From NCBI GenBank assembly GCA_021234155.1, contig JAJEKV010000014.1, positions 21,279,513-21,343,512 of the forward strand: a stretch of DNA of 64,000 nucleotides, read 5' to 3'. The notes under the pieces were generated by a model, which was not told the origin of the DNA, searched no databases, and saw only the letters and a list, made by a program, of their open reading frames with translations. Positions 22,223 to 34,200 of this stretch are shown in pieces (position 1 is the stretch's first letter; each line of letters starts with the position of its first letter). This DNA is from Isoetes taiwanensis (taxonomy: Eukaryota; Streptophyta; Lycopodiopsida; Isoetales; Isoetaceae). Position numbers and translations under genes: made by a program.

Positions 22223-23402
22223 CATGGTATTTTTTAAGTGCCCTATGTTTTTATATGGCTAGAAACAACTGGCTACTGGCCATGTAGAATAAATAACTTG
22301 GTGTAGTTTGGCCTGGCGATATTTTGCACCTTCTTGCTAAGATGGCGTGACTGAACTGGCACAAGTATGATATTTTTATTTTGCTACATTAACAAGTTGG
22401 CTACGAGCAAATTTGTGTTGGTTAAGACAGGAACATGCTTTGGTAGTGAAAACACGACGTTGGCTACAACCACCTAGGCATCTTCCCCAAATAATACATT
22501 CAAATTGCTTTGGATCATAGTCCCTATTATCTGCAAATTCATAGTCTTCATCAAGACCCTCAATTTGGCCTATGACAGTGGACGTAGACGATGAGATAGT
22601 GATGCGCCGCTTTGTCCTTGATGCTGCAGGTCCCAAGAACTCATTTATTCTCTTTTGTGAAGCTCCATCCATGCTGCATAAATTTGATGATTGGCATCAA
22701 CAACTACTTTTGCACATCTGAATAATTTTGCACAACTGAATAGGGTAAAAACTAACTGGAATTGATGAAGCTAATGCTTAGATTGTAGATGGGAATGGAT
22801 CTTCATCTCAAGCAAATCGTGAATACAAATCGGGAGTGCTCTGCAAATGACAATAAAATATAATATTAAAATTATCATCCCATTCATATTCAGAGACTGA
22901 CATCCCATTTATATTTATATTCACATGAACAACGAAACAAATGCATACGAGAAGAACAGGAAAAACACAGGCTCGACAGGGTAGAATAAATTAAACATGT
23001 ATGAAAGGGCTGTTTCTGATGCTAGCTCGGTCAAATTAAAAAATATATATGAAACCCTAATCCTAAAGGATTATAAGTGGCGATTCTTAGATGGACACGT
23101 GGTCGAGATGTAATATGGCCACCCCCTTATCCATTAAAATTTACCTTAGTTTCTAATTGGCTACCTCGATAAGTTTTTTTCCCACGTACAAAAAATTGAA
23201 TTGGCCACATCCTACGCCTAGCCGAATTTAGTAAATATCGAATTGGCTACTAAACGAGTAAAATGTACAAATTCGTGTTTTGAACTGGCCACTACCCTTC
23301 GGTTAGGACAGGAACGTATTCCACTCTGGCGTAGCCAACCATTTCTGAAAAAATATGAATGTGTGGCCAACTGGCCTGCCGGGACCACTAAAAAATACCC
23401 TA
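22223..23402. mobile_element. Non-autonomous hAT element, 1180 bp, with 8-bp target duplication
   Basis: TTGTGAGG lies on both sides (22215-22222 and 23403-23410) and occurs once in the empty first unit near 11074. Termini are inverted: left CATGGTATTTTTTAAGTG, right (complement) TAGGGTATTTTTTAGTGG. An 8-bp duplication with a CA/TAGGG-like end is typical of hAT transposons. Subterminal direct phrases such as GACAGGAAC occur near both ends. A minus-strand frame (22376-22672, 98 aa) has no recognisable dimerisation or BED-finger motif, so the element is probably dependent on a transposase from elsewhere. Confidence 0.85.
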
Positions 23403-24030
23403 TTGTGAGGAGCAGGCGCAACCATCTAAAAGCTGCAAGGGTATGCTAAGTCGTGTACCCACATGACAAGTGTGAGACAAGAGGAGCTTGAGAGTTGTTG
23501 TAAACAAGCTTAAGGTTTCAAATATAGAGAGTTTGGAGGGATACTTTGAATAGACCAAAGTTTGGAGTATGAACAAGGTAGGTGCCCAATGAACATCCTC
23601 GATAAGTTTTTTTCCCACGTACAAAAAATTGAATTGGCCACATCCTGCGCCTAGCCGAATTTAGCAAATATCGAATTGGCTACTAAACGAGTAAAATGTA
23701 CAAATTCGTGTTTTGAACTGGCCACTACCCTTCGGTTAGGACAGGAACGTATTCTACTCTGGCGTAGCCAACCATTTCTGAGAAAATATGAATGTGTGGC
23801 CAACTGGCCCGCCGGGACCACTAAAAAATACCCTGTTGTGAGGAGCAGGCGCAACCATCTAAAAGCTGCAAGGTATGCTAAGTCGTGTACCCACGTGATA
23901 AGTGTGAGACAAGAGGAGCTTGAGAGTTGTTGTAAACAAGGTTTCAAATATAGAGAGTTTGAAGGGATACTTTGAATAGACCAAAGTTTGGAGTATGAAC
24001 AAGGTAGGTGCCCAATGAACATCTCATCAG
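23165..24030. repeat. 433-bp tandem duplication across the hAT edge
   Basis: Unit one is 23165-23597 and unit two starts at 23598. Each contains the last ~238 bp of the hAT element, the target-site sequence and about 190 bp of the host retroelement. The junction phrase GAACATC|CTCGATAAG shows only 1-3 bp of shared sequence. Units are about 97% alike by eye, so the duplication followed the hAT insertion and is fairly recent. Confidence 0.87.
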
Positions 24031-26026
24031 GGAGAATGTACTCTGGACTTGGTATCGTGTGTGTATCCCAAGGAGTAGCTCCGCGTTGGTATATGCGTAC
24101 TAGGACCATTTAATGGTAAAACATAACTAGAAAAAGATAAGATGTATACTAGAACTCTTAGTTTACAGTTCATATGAATACGGATATAAGGAAGATAGGA
24201 GTTCCTATACCAGAAGTTAAACATGTCGACTGGGAACTTAGGGTGGCATCTGCCCCTATGGAATTTGTGACTAAAGCTTGAGGACCAAGGTAAACTAAGG
24301 CATATATATAGTACAAGATAGACGAGTTGCAGAAATACATTTGCGGCAAGTATGAACATAGCTAGGTGGCTATGTCAAAGACTCACTATGAATCTAGACT
24401 TAGAGTTGGCTCACACGTGTTTATCACATAATTACACGATAAGAATGGTGGATGTTGGAAGGACCCTTACGGTGGAAGAACCCCAAAAGAGGGTAGACTG
24501 CTGTCACTTCGACATGCATGTGGCGCAGATAAATAATCACGACCATATAGGCGGTGAACTCTGGCACAAAATAATACTAAAGTTTGTACCCGGGATTGAT
24601 TAGAATAAAGTGTTGACATTATTGTGGGGCTTCGAACACAAGCACTCACTACATATTACAGAGTATGTATCATGATCTGGGGAAAATGATCCATAAAAGG
24701 AACACGACCAATGAGAAGAAATATTGAAGGGTGGTAGGATCAAAGAAATCCAAACCCATGGTCTAGAGGGGTGCTGCATGGCAGTCCCTAGTTGGTTGGA
24801 CGAAAAGAGATCCTTTCTCTGGGAAATGAGACGAGTCAAGGTTTAGACACTAGAGAGAGACAACGTTAATTATAATTATGTCTATAAAATATTACTTAAC
24901 CCTTACTATGTAACGTCAAATAAGGTCTAATATAAAGCATATGAATGTAGTATAGATTGAATCATGGCAAGGCCCGAAGAAATTTTGTTATCAAGGCATT
25001 TACCAAATGAAAAAAATATTTAAAGCTATAGGTCTAGGAACGTCGATAACTGGACATTAATTATCGTCGCCTAAAGAATATCCAAGGTGAATAGTGGATT
25101 AGAATCCAACTTGGAAGTTTCTATCTTACTCCGAGGAATTTCCTTCCATCGTTCAATGTGAACGTATGTCGATATGGTTGCGGGAGACATTCCGCAAGGA
25201 TGGTAATAACTCTTAGGTTATTCCTAGCCCACCATGGTTGCACAAGTCCGGCGGAGTTGTTGCCACCGCCGCGTTGGTTTCGGGAAGAGTGATGGTAGGC
25301 AGGAGTCTCTCTAGAGAAAGAGAGGTGCTATTGATATAGGAGACCATTATTATCACTTACAGGAGGCTTACTATTTTGGTAAAAGGTTTGGCTGGGTGGT
25401 GGGAGGTCAAGGGTTCAAGTCCCCATAGTACACTTTTATATACAAGTTGCTATACAGAGAAATAAGTACTATATATATATAAGAAAAATGTGAAACTCAC
25501 ATTACATTCAAGAGAGCTTGGTGTGGTGGTAAGCAACTTGGGAGCTCATGTGTTCAAATCTGTGTCGGGGCGCCAAAAAAATACGTTTATAAAACATATA
25601 AAGTTTTTTATATGGCAAAAACACGCGTTTTATACGGTCGGGCGCCGGTGGCATTATACGGGTTTCTATTAAAATTCTGAGACGCCAAAATGCAAGCGGC
25701 GCCCAAGTTGACTTTTGGCCCCTTTTTTTGCCGTCTTGATGCTGGATATGCCGGACGTGTTGGAGCAAAAATCGCCTCAATCCGAGTTACCTAGAGAAAG
25801 TTATGGCCTCCGGAAGAAAGGGACTGCATTATGCCGAAAACTCAACATAACTTCACCTTAATATTTGGAATTTTTCTTCTTAACTGGCTCAATCCTCACA
25901 TACTTAGGCCAAAACTCATCTTAGTTATAGATTTGGTGTAAGTTTCCTACATTGGAGGTCCCCTACTATCTAACGGTCTAACGAGTTAGACATGGCCAGT
26001 GCTATGATCTGGTCTACCAAGATCAT

Positions 26027-26038
26027 GCTCTGATACCA
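26027..26038 (-). promoter_or_regulatory. Primer-binding site next to LTR3
   Basis: Same TGGTATCAGAGC site, serving the second internal region, which holds the nested LINE and hAT element. Confidence 0.85.
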
Positions 26039-26039
26039 C

Positions 26040-27636
26040 TGTGATGCTCCCCGAATCCATACGATGCTCCCATCGTATAAATACGGGAAATTCCCCTCCC
26101 ATGGCGAACCCATCACCACGGAAAGGCCCTCCGTCTGACTCGGACCACTTGTGATGGCCAAGTGTCCGGGTGAAGGACATGGAGGTGTCATTCGTCCCAC
26201 GCCTTTTATGGGAATCCTATATAGCGGAAGCGTACATACATGTTAGCACCTAGCAACAATACTAATAAATAATATACCACCACAAAGGGTGGCCCATCAT
26301 CATCAATATAACTAACAACAGGATACCAACATAACAAAGGAAATACACCATAACTAAAGGCTCTACCCCGGGCTCAGACTCCATGCGGGCGACTGACGGT
26401 CAGGGCCTCAAGATAACAGCAGACAGAGGTATAACATGGCATTGGCTGGCATAAGACAATGGCTAGGGTAGTCCACTCCATCCGCCCCTCCTGTGCACAC
26501 TTTGCAGATAGGCTGAATCATGCTATGACGTGCTTGTAGCCCTTCGGAGACGCAATCCCAAGGAATCACCCTTCGGGACTACTCCGGGTTACATCTCCCT
26601 GGTCCGATGAGGCAGGTCAGAGAGGCGTCTCCTCCCTGAGCATGACGGATCCCTGGGTGTGCTAGAGAACACGTGCCGCATCAGCGACTCCCGCATCCGT
26701 ACCCGAATTACTCCCCTAAATCTAAAGGCCAGCTCACCAGCCCGTTCGAGCCCAGGGCGTTTATATAGGCACCTCCCTCCGGCCCAGAGAGTGTCAAACC
26801 CATACCCGGCCCACACGCAGTGACCGGCTATAAGCCTAGCACACTATAGGAGTCCTGTAGCCGCGCTAGACAAGACCCCACCCCCGATTCACCATCATAC
26901 TCGTTATCTGGTGCTGAACCACATCATATCATCCACAGCCAGGTTGGCTCTTGTGCACATGCCGCATTTATTGGGTATTAAGGGTTCTATCTAGGAGCAT
27001 CTCTACTTCTAGATGGCCTTTAGGTCTCTACCCCCTTTTACCCATACAATACAGGAGGAACAGAAAGAAAGCTATCCTTATACATCCATCCATCCATAGC
27101 TTCGAATAGAACATAAAATAGAGATTAACCATACATCTATTCATACAAGGCTTAATCCTAGCTACCTTCTGAGCATACAAGGGTTAGTCCTATGACTATC
27201 TAGGAATCCAAGCTATATACGTACTAACCGAGATCATAGCTAGCTCTCTATCTCTCTGGTTCTCCATCCTTCTGGCTGGAACAAGGTGGAACAGCAGCTC
27301 CTCCTCCACCAACCTCCCCCAATTCGAATTGGGGCAAATGGGGGTAGAAAAATCCAATTTGGGTCCCACGTTAGCAACTCTCCCTTGCCCAATCGATTTG
27401 GGCCAGGTGGCAACTCTAGATTGGTTAATATTAGCTAATTTGATATTTCAGGCCCTTTTAATATTAGGTTAAGCCCTAAATTCGAATTAGGGTTTTGGGT
27501 TAGTTTTCCACTTTAATGATTAATTATTAACATAGCTAACCCTAGCTTATGAATAATTAATGTGCCATTAATTATTCATAGTGATGTGTCACGTATTTAT
27601 ACTTAAAAAAGGCATATAAATACGTGGAATGTCACA
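26040..27636 (-). repeat. LTR3, the 5'-most LTR of the array
   Basis: 1597 bp. The left terminus has mutated to TGTGATG. It ends cleanly at 27636, where in-frame L1 reverse-transcriptase sequence starts, so the array appears to have landed in, or been joined to, a LINE. The matching target duplication would lie at the far end, which is truncated, so it cannot be tested here. Confidence 0.87.
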
Positions 27637-28856
27637 ATTGCCAACTTTGTGGTCTCCTCCTCTCAGGTCTATCAATCCTCAGTCATCCTGGCACCCAAAA
27701 AGGTTTCTAACAAACTTCAAAGCATTATTGGCAGGTTTATTGCATGTGGTCAAAACAGGAGATGCTGGCACCCTGTCTCCATGGAAGAATGCTGCAAATC
27801 CAAAAAGGAAGGAAGTCTTGGCACCATGAATATCAGGAAGCAGGGTTTGGCCTTAGCTGCGAAATACTTCCACAGAGCTTGCTATGATAGGATCAAGCAT
27901 CCCATCTCAATCTTGATCAAACATTACATCATCAAATGTCACCCATATGGATGGAGGATTCTTAAGATGGAGCTTCCTCACTCAATCTTTTTCCCCTTCT
28001 CGGTCCCCGCTATAACTCCGGGTATAATAAAAAAATGGATCAAAGCTTGGCTCGAAGTCAGACAGATGTATTCTTGGGAAAAAGGTCTCTCTATGGAGCA
28101 ATCTATTTTCTGGAATCCGGCCTTAATTCTTGATAATCCCAATATGTGCCTTGCTTGCCATTTCCCTGAGCAAGCCAAATTATGGAAACAAAAGGGGATA
28201 ACTCTGATCAGTGATCTTTTTGATAATAATGGTATTATCCCATTCCATAATTCTATCCTTGCTGGAGAGGATCATCAAACAAAATTCTATATGAAGCTAT
28301 CACTAACATTGTCATGCAGGGCAGCTGGTCACATTCCCCAGACCCTTGGAATCACTATGGTAAAACTGGATACAAGGTCAAGCTGGCTTACAGATTCTTG
28401 ATGAGTCAACAAGAGATAACTGTTCACTTGAAATGGGGGGTCTCTCCGGATACAGCCAGAAAGAATTTTGAATTCATGTGGGGCAGCCCGATCAATCCGA
28501 AAATTAAAGGCCTGGCAACCAATTGTAAGAGATTTAGATTATCTATGGCTAATTCGGATGTCTATGACAGGTGTCTCACCGGCAAGGAAGACGAGAATCA
28601 TCTCTTCAGATTATGCCTATGGTCGGAATGGATATTAGATCTGGCCTCTGATATCCTTGGTCAAAACTTGGTAGCCCTGAGTGAGAAGGATTTCTTTATG
28701 CCCAATAACCCGACTGACTGGAGAATCTACATCCTCCTTTGGAGAATCTGGAAAAGAAGGAATGCCTTCATATTTAATTATGAAATTATTTCCCCGGAAG
28801 GAATCATTAAGCAGGTATTGTATGATATCAATTGGATCTTAAGTATTAATGGGTGA
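27637..28856 (+). pseudogene. L1 ORF2 C-terminal region (RT thumb to zf-RVT), frameshifted
   Basis: The first 255 codons match the plant L1 region after the RT catalytic core: a Gln-Val-Tyr motif, a Leu-Pro/Pro-Lys-Lys-Val motif, and the conserved CCKSKKEGSLGTMNIRKQG (normally C-x-P-K-x-x-G-G-L-G). A frameshift around 28320-28400 moves the reading to the frame ending at 28856, which contains DVYDRCLTGKEDENHLFRLC, a zf-RVT variant with Cys lost from the first pair, and IYILLWRIWKRRNAFIF. Family members reverse-transcribe LINE RNA at the target. A Cys-rich frame (28849-29181) follows and overlaps the end by a few bases; its role is unknown. Confidence 0.8.
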
Positions 28857-29181
28857 TCCGAGTTTTATTGCAGATACTCTATTTCTGATGACTAGGAAGC
28901 TCAAATGGAAGAAAAACAGAGCCAACACAAACAAGGAGTGGATAAAATTCTTTGGAGCTGTCGACACCTCTGAGCATGGAGAAAACAATTGCACTTGTGG
29001 TTGCTGCTGCGATCAGAATCTGGATATCCGAAGGGAGCTGCTGTGCGTTGCCAAAGACGCAATAGGCAGATACAATATGGCTAAGGCAGATGCCTGCATG
29101 TGCATTTACTGCACCTTCCACACTGTTTTCAAAGGGAGGGCAAGCAAATGCACAAATCAGAACCTCAGATCAGTTCACTAG
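28849..29181 (+). CDS. Cys-rich frame after the L1 zf-RVT region, unrecognised
   Basis: 110 codons, overlapping the preceding frame by 8 bases in another phase. The product would be Cys-rich in its second half (CTCGCCCDQN, then CMCIYC). I do not recognise it. It may be a decayed extension of L1 ORF2 or chance coding in the LINE 3' region. It lies entirely inside the LINE copy, before its A-rich tail, so a cellular gene is unlikely. Confidence 0.2.
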   Translation: MGDPSFIADTLFLMTRKLKWKKNRANTNKEWIKFFGAVDTSEHGENNCTCGCCCDQNLDIRRELLCVAKDAIGRYNMAKADACMCIYCTFHTVFKGRASKCTNQNLRSVH

Positions 29182-29379
29182 TTTATTCGCGGTCCAAAAC
29201 TTTTTAAAACTTTTTAAACTCTGTTATCCTATAATCAACACAGACTAGATCTTTTTCCAAGGTTATCCCTTGAAAAAAGTTATTTTGTATATTTAACTAA
29301 TACTTTAATATAGATAGCCTTCAATAAAAAAAAGAAAAGAAAAGTGGTTGATGATCTGAATCCACTTCTTCATCTCTAC

Positions 29380-29990
29380 TAACTGTGACAACGCGAAGGT
29401 GAGTGACCAGGTGCAGATCCTGCTCAACTACCAGAATATAATCCATGACACTGGAGCTGCCTCCCAAGTCCTCCTGCCTAAAAGCGTAGCTGACTAGAAA
29501 GAGGGTGTTGCCTCTGCAATTCTACACTTGTACCCACAGGTAAGAGATTGACGATGTCAGGACTGTTTAATAGTAGCAGGCGATACCCTAATGTCCCCAC
29601 TTGCCAGTGCACTCATTGAACAATGAGTAGTATTGATAGTTTGACAGATCTGATAGCCTATGCCTAGCATGTTCCAAGTTCACTATAAGGAAGATGAAAT
29701 CTATATTCGCAGCGATGGAATTGAGACTATCTCCTTTTTGCCAAGGAAAGCCCTTACAGTTCTAGGAGACCATATGCAAGCACAGTTCATATTTGAGGGT
29801 GACAGATGTAGGGTCCCACGGAGTTGCACTAGCAACAATATCAGGATGTGTGTAGGAGCAGTGGAAGCAGTAGCAATACCCTGAGGGGTGACAGTATCGG
29901 CAACTGGCGAAGCAGGAGCGGCAATAGTATCTACATGGGCAGAAGTGTTAGCGGCAGGAGCAGTTATAGCAGCAGGAAGACAGGTGGAGA
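29380..29990 (-). pseudogene. Minus-strand LINE fragment (ORF1 end and endonuclease)
   Basis: On the minus strand, near 29780-29680, the translation reads MVS*NCKGFPW then QKGDSLNSIA and DFIFL, which aligns with VVSWNCRGFPWQKGDSLNSV at the endonuclease start of the LINE at 18241. Further along, near 29440-29380, VMDYILVVEQDLHLVTHL aligns with VVDYVLADEQCLHLITRF of that LINE. The stretch between is much shorter than in the full copy, so an internal deletion is present. Upstream, 29990-29840, is an Ala/Pro-rich stretch that could be the ORF1-ORF2 junction. It is a diverged relative of the microsatellite-tailed LINE in reverse orientation. Confidence 0.65.
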
Positions 29991-29999
29991 GGGGTAGAC

Positions 30000-30497
30000 A
30001 AGGAAGACAGGATATGCAGAATCTGCGACGGGGGGAGAATAGAGGATGAGAACCATATGATTAGTGACTGCCCGACATACAGAGACATCAGGGACGGATA
30101 TAGGAATATAAGGTGGGGAGAACCAGTCCACAAGCTGATGAAGATGACAGAATCACTAAGTGATCTAGCAGACGCGATCCACAGAATGACGACCAGACAC
30201 AGAGAAGTACACAGTGAAAGAGGGCTTGTAATATGATCCGTACAAAACGACTCATATAGCCTCACACAAATTACTCAGCTAAAAGCTGATTGATAACGAC
30301 GCATCACTGCACGGCCAAGAAGCCGAGGTAAAAGTGGGGTGCCGGTATTAAAAGGAAAAAGTCAGCCTTCCGAAAAGGCTACATTGTAACAGCGTGATGT
30401 GCTAGTAGCACCCTTTTAGGGAGCTCGCCCATGCTACACAAGTCCAAGGGCCTTATGGCACAAAGGACACAAATGTATTCTATTCTATTCTATTCTA
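30000..30497 (+). mobile_element. 3' end of a microsatellite-tailed LINE
   Basis: From about 30010 a plus-strand frame reads CRICDGGRIEDENHMISDC, a C-x2-C ... H-x4-C zinc-knuckle of the kind found at the C-terminus of LINE ORF2 (compare CRRALVEDEQHAFLEC at about 40450), and continues to a stop near 30234. The copy ends in about four TTCTA units at 30476-30497. It lies head-to-head with the minus-strand fragment to its left. Confidence 0.7.
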
Positions 30498-31243
30498 ATC
30501 AAACAATTTCAAAGATAGCGATTTTGATCATACAAGCAATAAATTCACCTAACCTCTCTACCAAATATAAACCGTATTCTTCCTTGCTCCCCAAAGTCAA
30601 CAAAAGTTGTTGCAACAAATCATGGTCTAGATATACCATAAAACCAAGTCTTGTGTGGTCGAGCTACGAGGGATAATACCTAATCGTAATTGCCATGAAA
30701 TCGTTTTGATGTTAAATTCCATAAATAGTGTTTTTGACGTTCTTGAGACTAAGTGGTATCTAGAAGCATTTCTTTAGATGTTAAATTTCAATTTGATGAT
30801 GTGGATGCCAACTTACGTGAAGCTCACCTTTTAAAAAATAATGTTTTTAAAAAATATTTTTAAAAACATAAGGGTATTTCACAGTTTTTCCCATAATTAA
30901 TATCCAGCCAGACCTAACCACAAAGACGCCACATTCATTCCCTCTCTTTTTCCCGCCTGATTTTCTGATAGCTACGCCTGCATTCTTTTGTAGTAGCTCG
31001 ATTTCTGTGCTGCGGCAAAAAAAAAAAACAATAAGAAAAACAAAAAACATAACATAGATCCATTCAGACAGGAGGAAAAAAACCACTTTATGCATCCCAT
31101 TTCTGGATCTGCTCACGTTATTTATCATCCTCATATTTCATGTCTGAATCCGAGCCTTTGATGTGGTGTTAAGCTTGGGCTTTGGTTTTGCTTTTGCAAA
31201 GCTCTAACTTAGTTTCTGAGCAGAAACTTAGATTAGAGCAGCT
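30498..31243 (+). other. Upstream region of the SKS gene
   Basis: AT-rich sequence with no coding signal. It includes short A runs (for example 31018-31028) and a self-complementary stretch near 30832-30866 made of TTTTTAAAAAATA-like units. A promoter is expected here, but I see no TATA box or cis element that I would commit to. Confidence 0.4.
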
Positions 31244-34200
31244 ATGGTGAAATGGGTATGGATGCTATGCATATTTTTGGTTACCCATCTGTTTAGAACG
31301 GCAGAATCAGGAGACCCATTTCAGATTCTGGATTGGGAAGTCACGTATGCGCATCTTGCTCCATTAGGAGTTCAACAAAGGGTCTGTGTTGCATGAAGCT
31401 TAATCTGTTTCTGTTCTTCAAAAAATGAAGCCTAATTTTGAAGCATTGTTTATCTCAGGTTATAACGATCAATAGGCAATTTCCAGGGCCAAGTCTGGAC
31501 ACTGTGACGAACAATAATCTCGTCATAAATGTGCATAACAGATTGGACGAACCCCTGCTCTTCACATGGTAAGAAACAGAGGAAAAAACGGCCCAAGAAG
31601 CACAAAAAAATCGCCCGAATGCAAATAAGAAGGCTGATTCTAGCATTTTTGGGTTAATCTTTTACAGGAATGGTCTGCAAATGAGAAGATCTTCATGGCA
31701 AGATGGAGTATTAGGAACTAACTGCCCTATTCCGCCTGGCGGAAACTGGACGTATCAGTTCCAAGCCAAAGATCAAATAGGGTCATATTTTTACTACCCA
31801 TCAACTTTGCTACAGAGGGCCGCCGGAGGATTTGGGGGCATACGGGTTCAGAACAGGGACGTGATTTCTGTCCCTTTCGCACCCCCCTTGGATGACTACA
31901 GCGTTCTGATCGGGGACTGGTACAAGATCAATCACGCTGTAATATTTCTTAGCCTAATAATATCTCTGTTCCAACGATTCGTCGGCATTGTTTTGGCTGC
32001 GAAATTTTCATTTCCATGTGAACCTTTATGGATTTTTTTCATTGTTTTGGCTGCGAAATCTTCATTTCCATGCGAATCTTGATGGATTTTTTTCTTTGTT
32101 TCAGAGACTTCGCACCATTCTAGATCAGGGCTCAAACTTGGGCTCTCCAAATGGCATTCTTATCAATGGGCAGGGCCCGCTTGGTGCAACTTTTACCGTT
32201 CAGCCTGGTAAGATTGGTTTATTTCTTAGCCAAATCCGTTAGAATTAGCTCATTTTTCAGAGTTTAGATTTTCAAGCACCAACGAAAATCATACTCAAAC
32301 CCTTTGAAATCAGGTTCACGGGCTGAATCTTTACAAACCCGACTGATTTAATCGTTTTTTAATTCCACCCGACTGATTTAATCGTTTTTAATTCCAGGAA
32401 GCACGTATCGGCTGAGAATATCAAATGTGGGTTCTGCATTAACTCTAAACTTCAGGATTCAAGGCCACAAGCTGCTTTTGGTTGAAACAGAAGGATCATA
32501 CACGGCACAGAGCCTGTACGATTCATTGGACGTTCATGTTGGACAGACTTATTCAGTGCTTGTTACTACGGATCAAAGTCCTGCTGATTTTTACATGGTT
32601 GCTAGCTCCCGCTTTGGGTTCCCTGTTCTAAATGGCGTTGCTATATGGCATTATTCCAACTCGAACAGCCGTGTTTCTGGCTCCCTTCCTGCAGGGCCTG
32701 ATGCAGGAGATGTAAATTTCTCTTTTAATCAGGCAAGAGGTATCAGGTAAAGACTAGAACCACCCACAAATGTTTTCTAAAACTGAATGATGATTTCGAA
32801 GAACCCAACAAAATTTTGATAGTGGTTGAAGTATTAATGATCTTTTCTGAAGAGCCCACAAAAGCTTTTGCTTGAATGCAATGCCTGCTTCTAAAACTTG
32901 ACAATGTATCATATTCTTTTTGATGTTTTATAAAGTAAGGCTTTCTTGCTGATCCAAGATGTATATGTGATTGCAGGTGGAATTTAACAGCAGGTGCAGC
33001 GCGGCCGAACCCGCAAGGATCATTCCATTATGGTCTGATCAATGTGTCCAGGACAATCAAATTATACAATTCAGCACCGATGATGAATGGCAAGCAAAGA
33101 TTTGCAGTGAATGATGTCTCATATATCAACCCTGACACTCCACTCAAGCTAGCAGATTATTTCAAGATTGCAGGAGTCTTTTCCTTGAACTCCATCCCCG
33201 ATTCTCCTGCTGGAAACCCTCCAACACTTGGCACCTCTGTTATCTCAGGAGAATTTAGATCATTTGTGGAGCTCATATTCCAGAACAACGAAAATTATCT
33301 TCAATCTTGGCACATGTCTGGCTACGCATTCTTTGTAGTTGGGTAAGCAAAAACAAAAGTAATCACATTCCAGCAGTTATTCTAATTCTTTGCCCTGCTC
33401 TTAAATCCCGAACCTCATATATTTTAGCATTTCTTTTGTTCTTGTTTTACAGTAAAACTATTTTCCTTATCTACTTACAAGTTGATGGTTTATTTATATT
33501 ATCCTTAGATTATATTCTCCCCTTGCTATTCTCGTGTTTTGATTTGATGGATATTCACGTTGTTTGATAAAATATTTTTTTGAAATGCAGGATGGGACCA
33601 GGTGCATGGAACACTGTGAGCAGGCAGACATACAACATGAAAGACGCTGTAGCTAGATCCACGACTCAGGTAATCAATAATATAATTTCTTTTGAAGAAA
33701 AGTTACAACTAGGCAACTTGTAATGGTAAGAAATCCATCCAGGCCATTATGCCTCTTACTTGGCATAATGGCCTGGTGGAGGCCATTACTTGGGCGCACA
33801 TGCACGTGATGTAATGGCTTGCAGCCATTACTTGTAGGTAGTAATGGTCTTCAACAGGCAATTATTACTTACAAGATTAAGAGCGTGGTATATCCGTGTC
33901 TTTGACATGTTATAGCCACGCCCAAAAAAAATTACACGGCTTAAGGCTGGCTATAACATGCCCACGTCTGACATTTACTATAGCACGAGGAGCGGGTCAG
34001 GCCTTTGTCTTTCTTCTTATGTAATCAACTTTTGTATGCTGCAGGTGTATCCTCGTTCTTGGACTGCAGTGATGGTGGAGTTGGACAATGTTGGGATGTG
34101 GAATATTAGATCCATGGTGTTGGGCAGGCAATATTTGGGGCAAGAGCTCTACATGAGAGTGTTCAATGCAGAGGATACCTTTGGCAGGACAGAAAATGCT

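Larger units (their letters stand above)
14963..26026 (-). mobile_element. Second internal region, split by a LINE and a hAT element
   Basis: About 11.1 kb between LTR2 and LTR3. Removing the LINE (15627-21702), the hAT element with one target copy, and the 433-bp tandem duplication leaves about 3.4 kb collinear with the first internal region. Confidence 0.83.
6124..27636 (-). mobile_element. Tandem array of a non-coding gypsy-type LTR retrotransposon
   Basis: Read on the minus strand the order is LTR3, PBS, internal, PPT, LTR2, PBS, internal, PPT, LTR1, PBS, partial internal. The unit (LTR plus internal) is about 5.06 kb without later insertions. LTRs start TGTGACG and end CGTCACA or close variants. 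A primer-binding site complementary to initiator tRNA-Met lies one base from each LTR, and a purine tract abuts LTR1 and LTR2. No gag, protease, RT, RNase H or integrase motif is visible in any unit, so it resembles a LARD mobilised in trans. Shared LTRs in tandem are known to arise by unequal recombination between LTRs. Confidence 0.85.
27637..29345 (+). mobile_element. L1-type LINE, 3' part
   Basis: Starts in frame within the RT thumb at the LTR3 boundary and ends in an A-rich tail near 29325-29345. The first frame (27637-28401) reads SSSQVYQSSVILAPKKVSN and later WKQKGITLISDLFDNNGIIP. The second (28314-28856) covers the zf-RVT-like region, ending with FYILLWRIWKRRNAF-like sequence. A frameshift between them and loss of everything upstream make it a dead copy. 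Confidence 0.85.
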
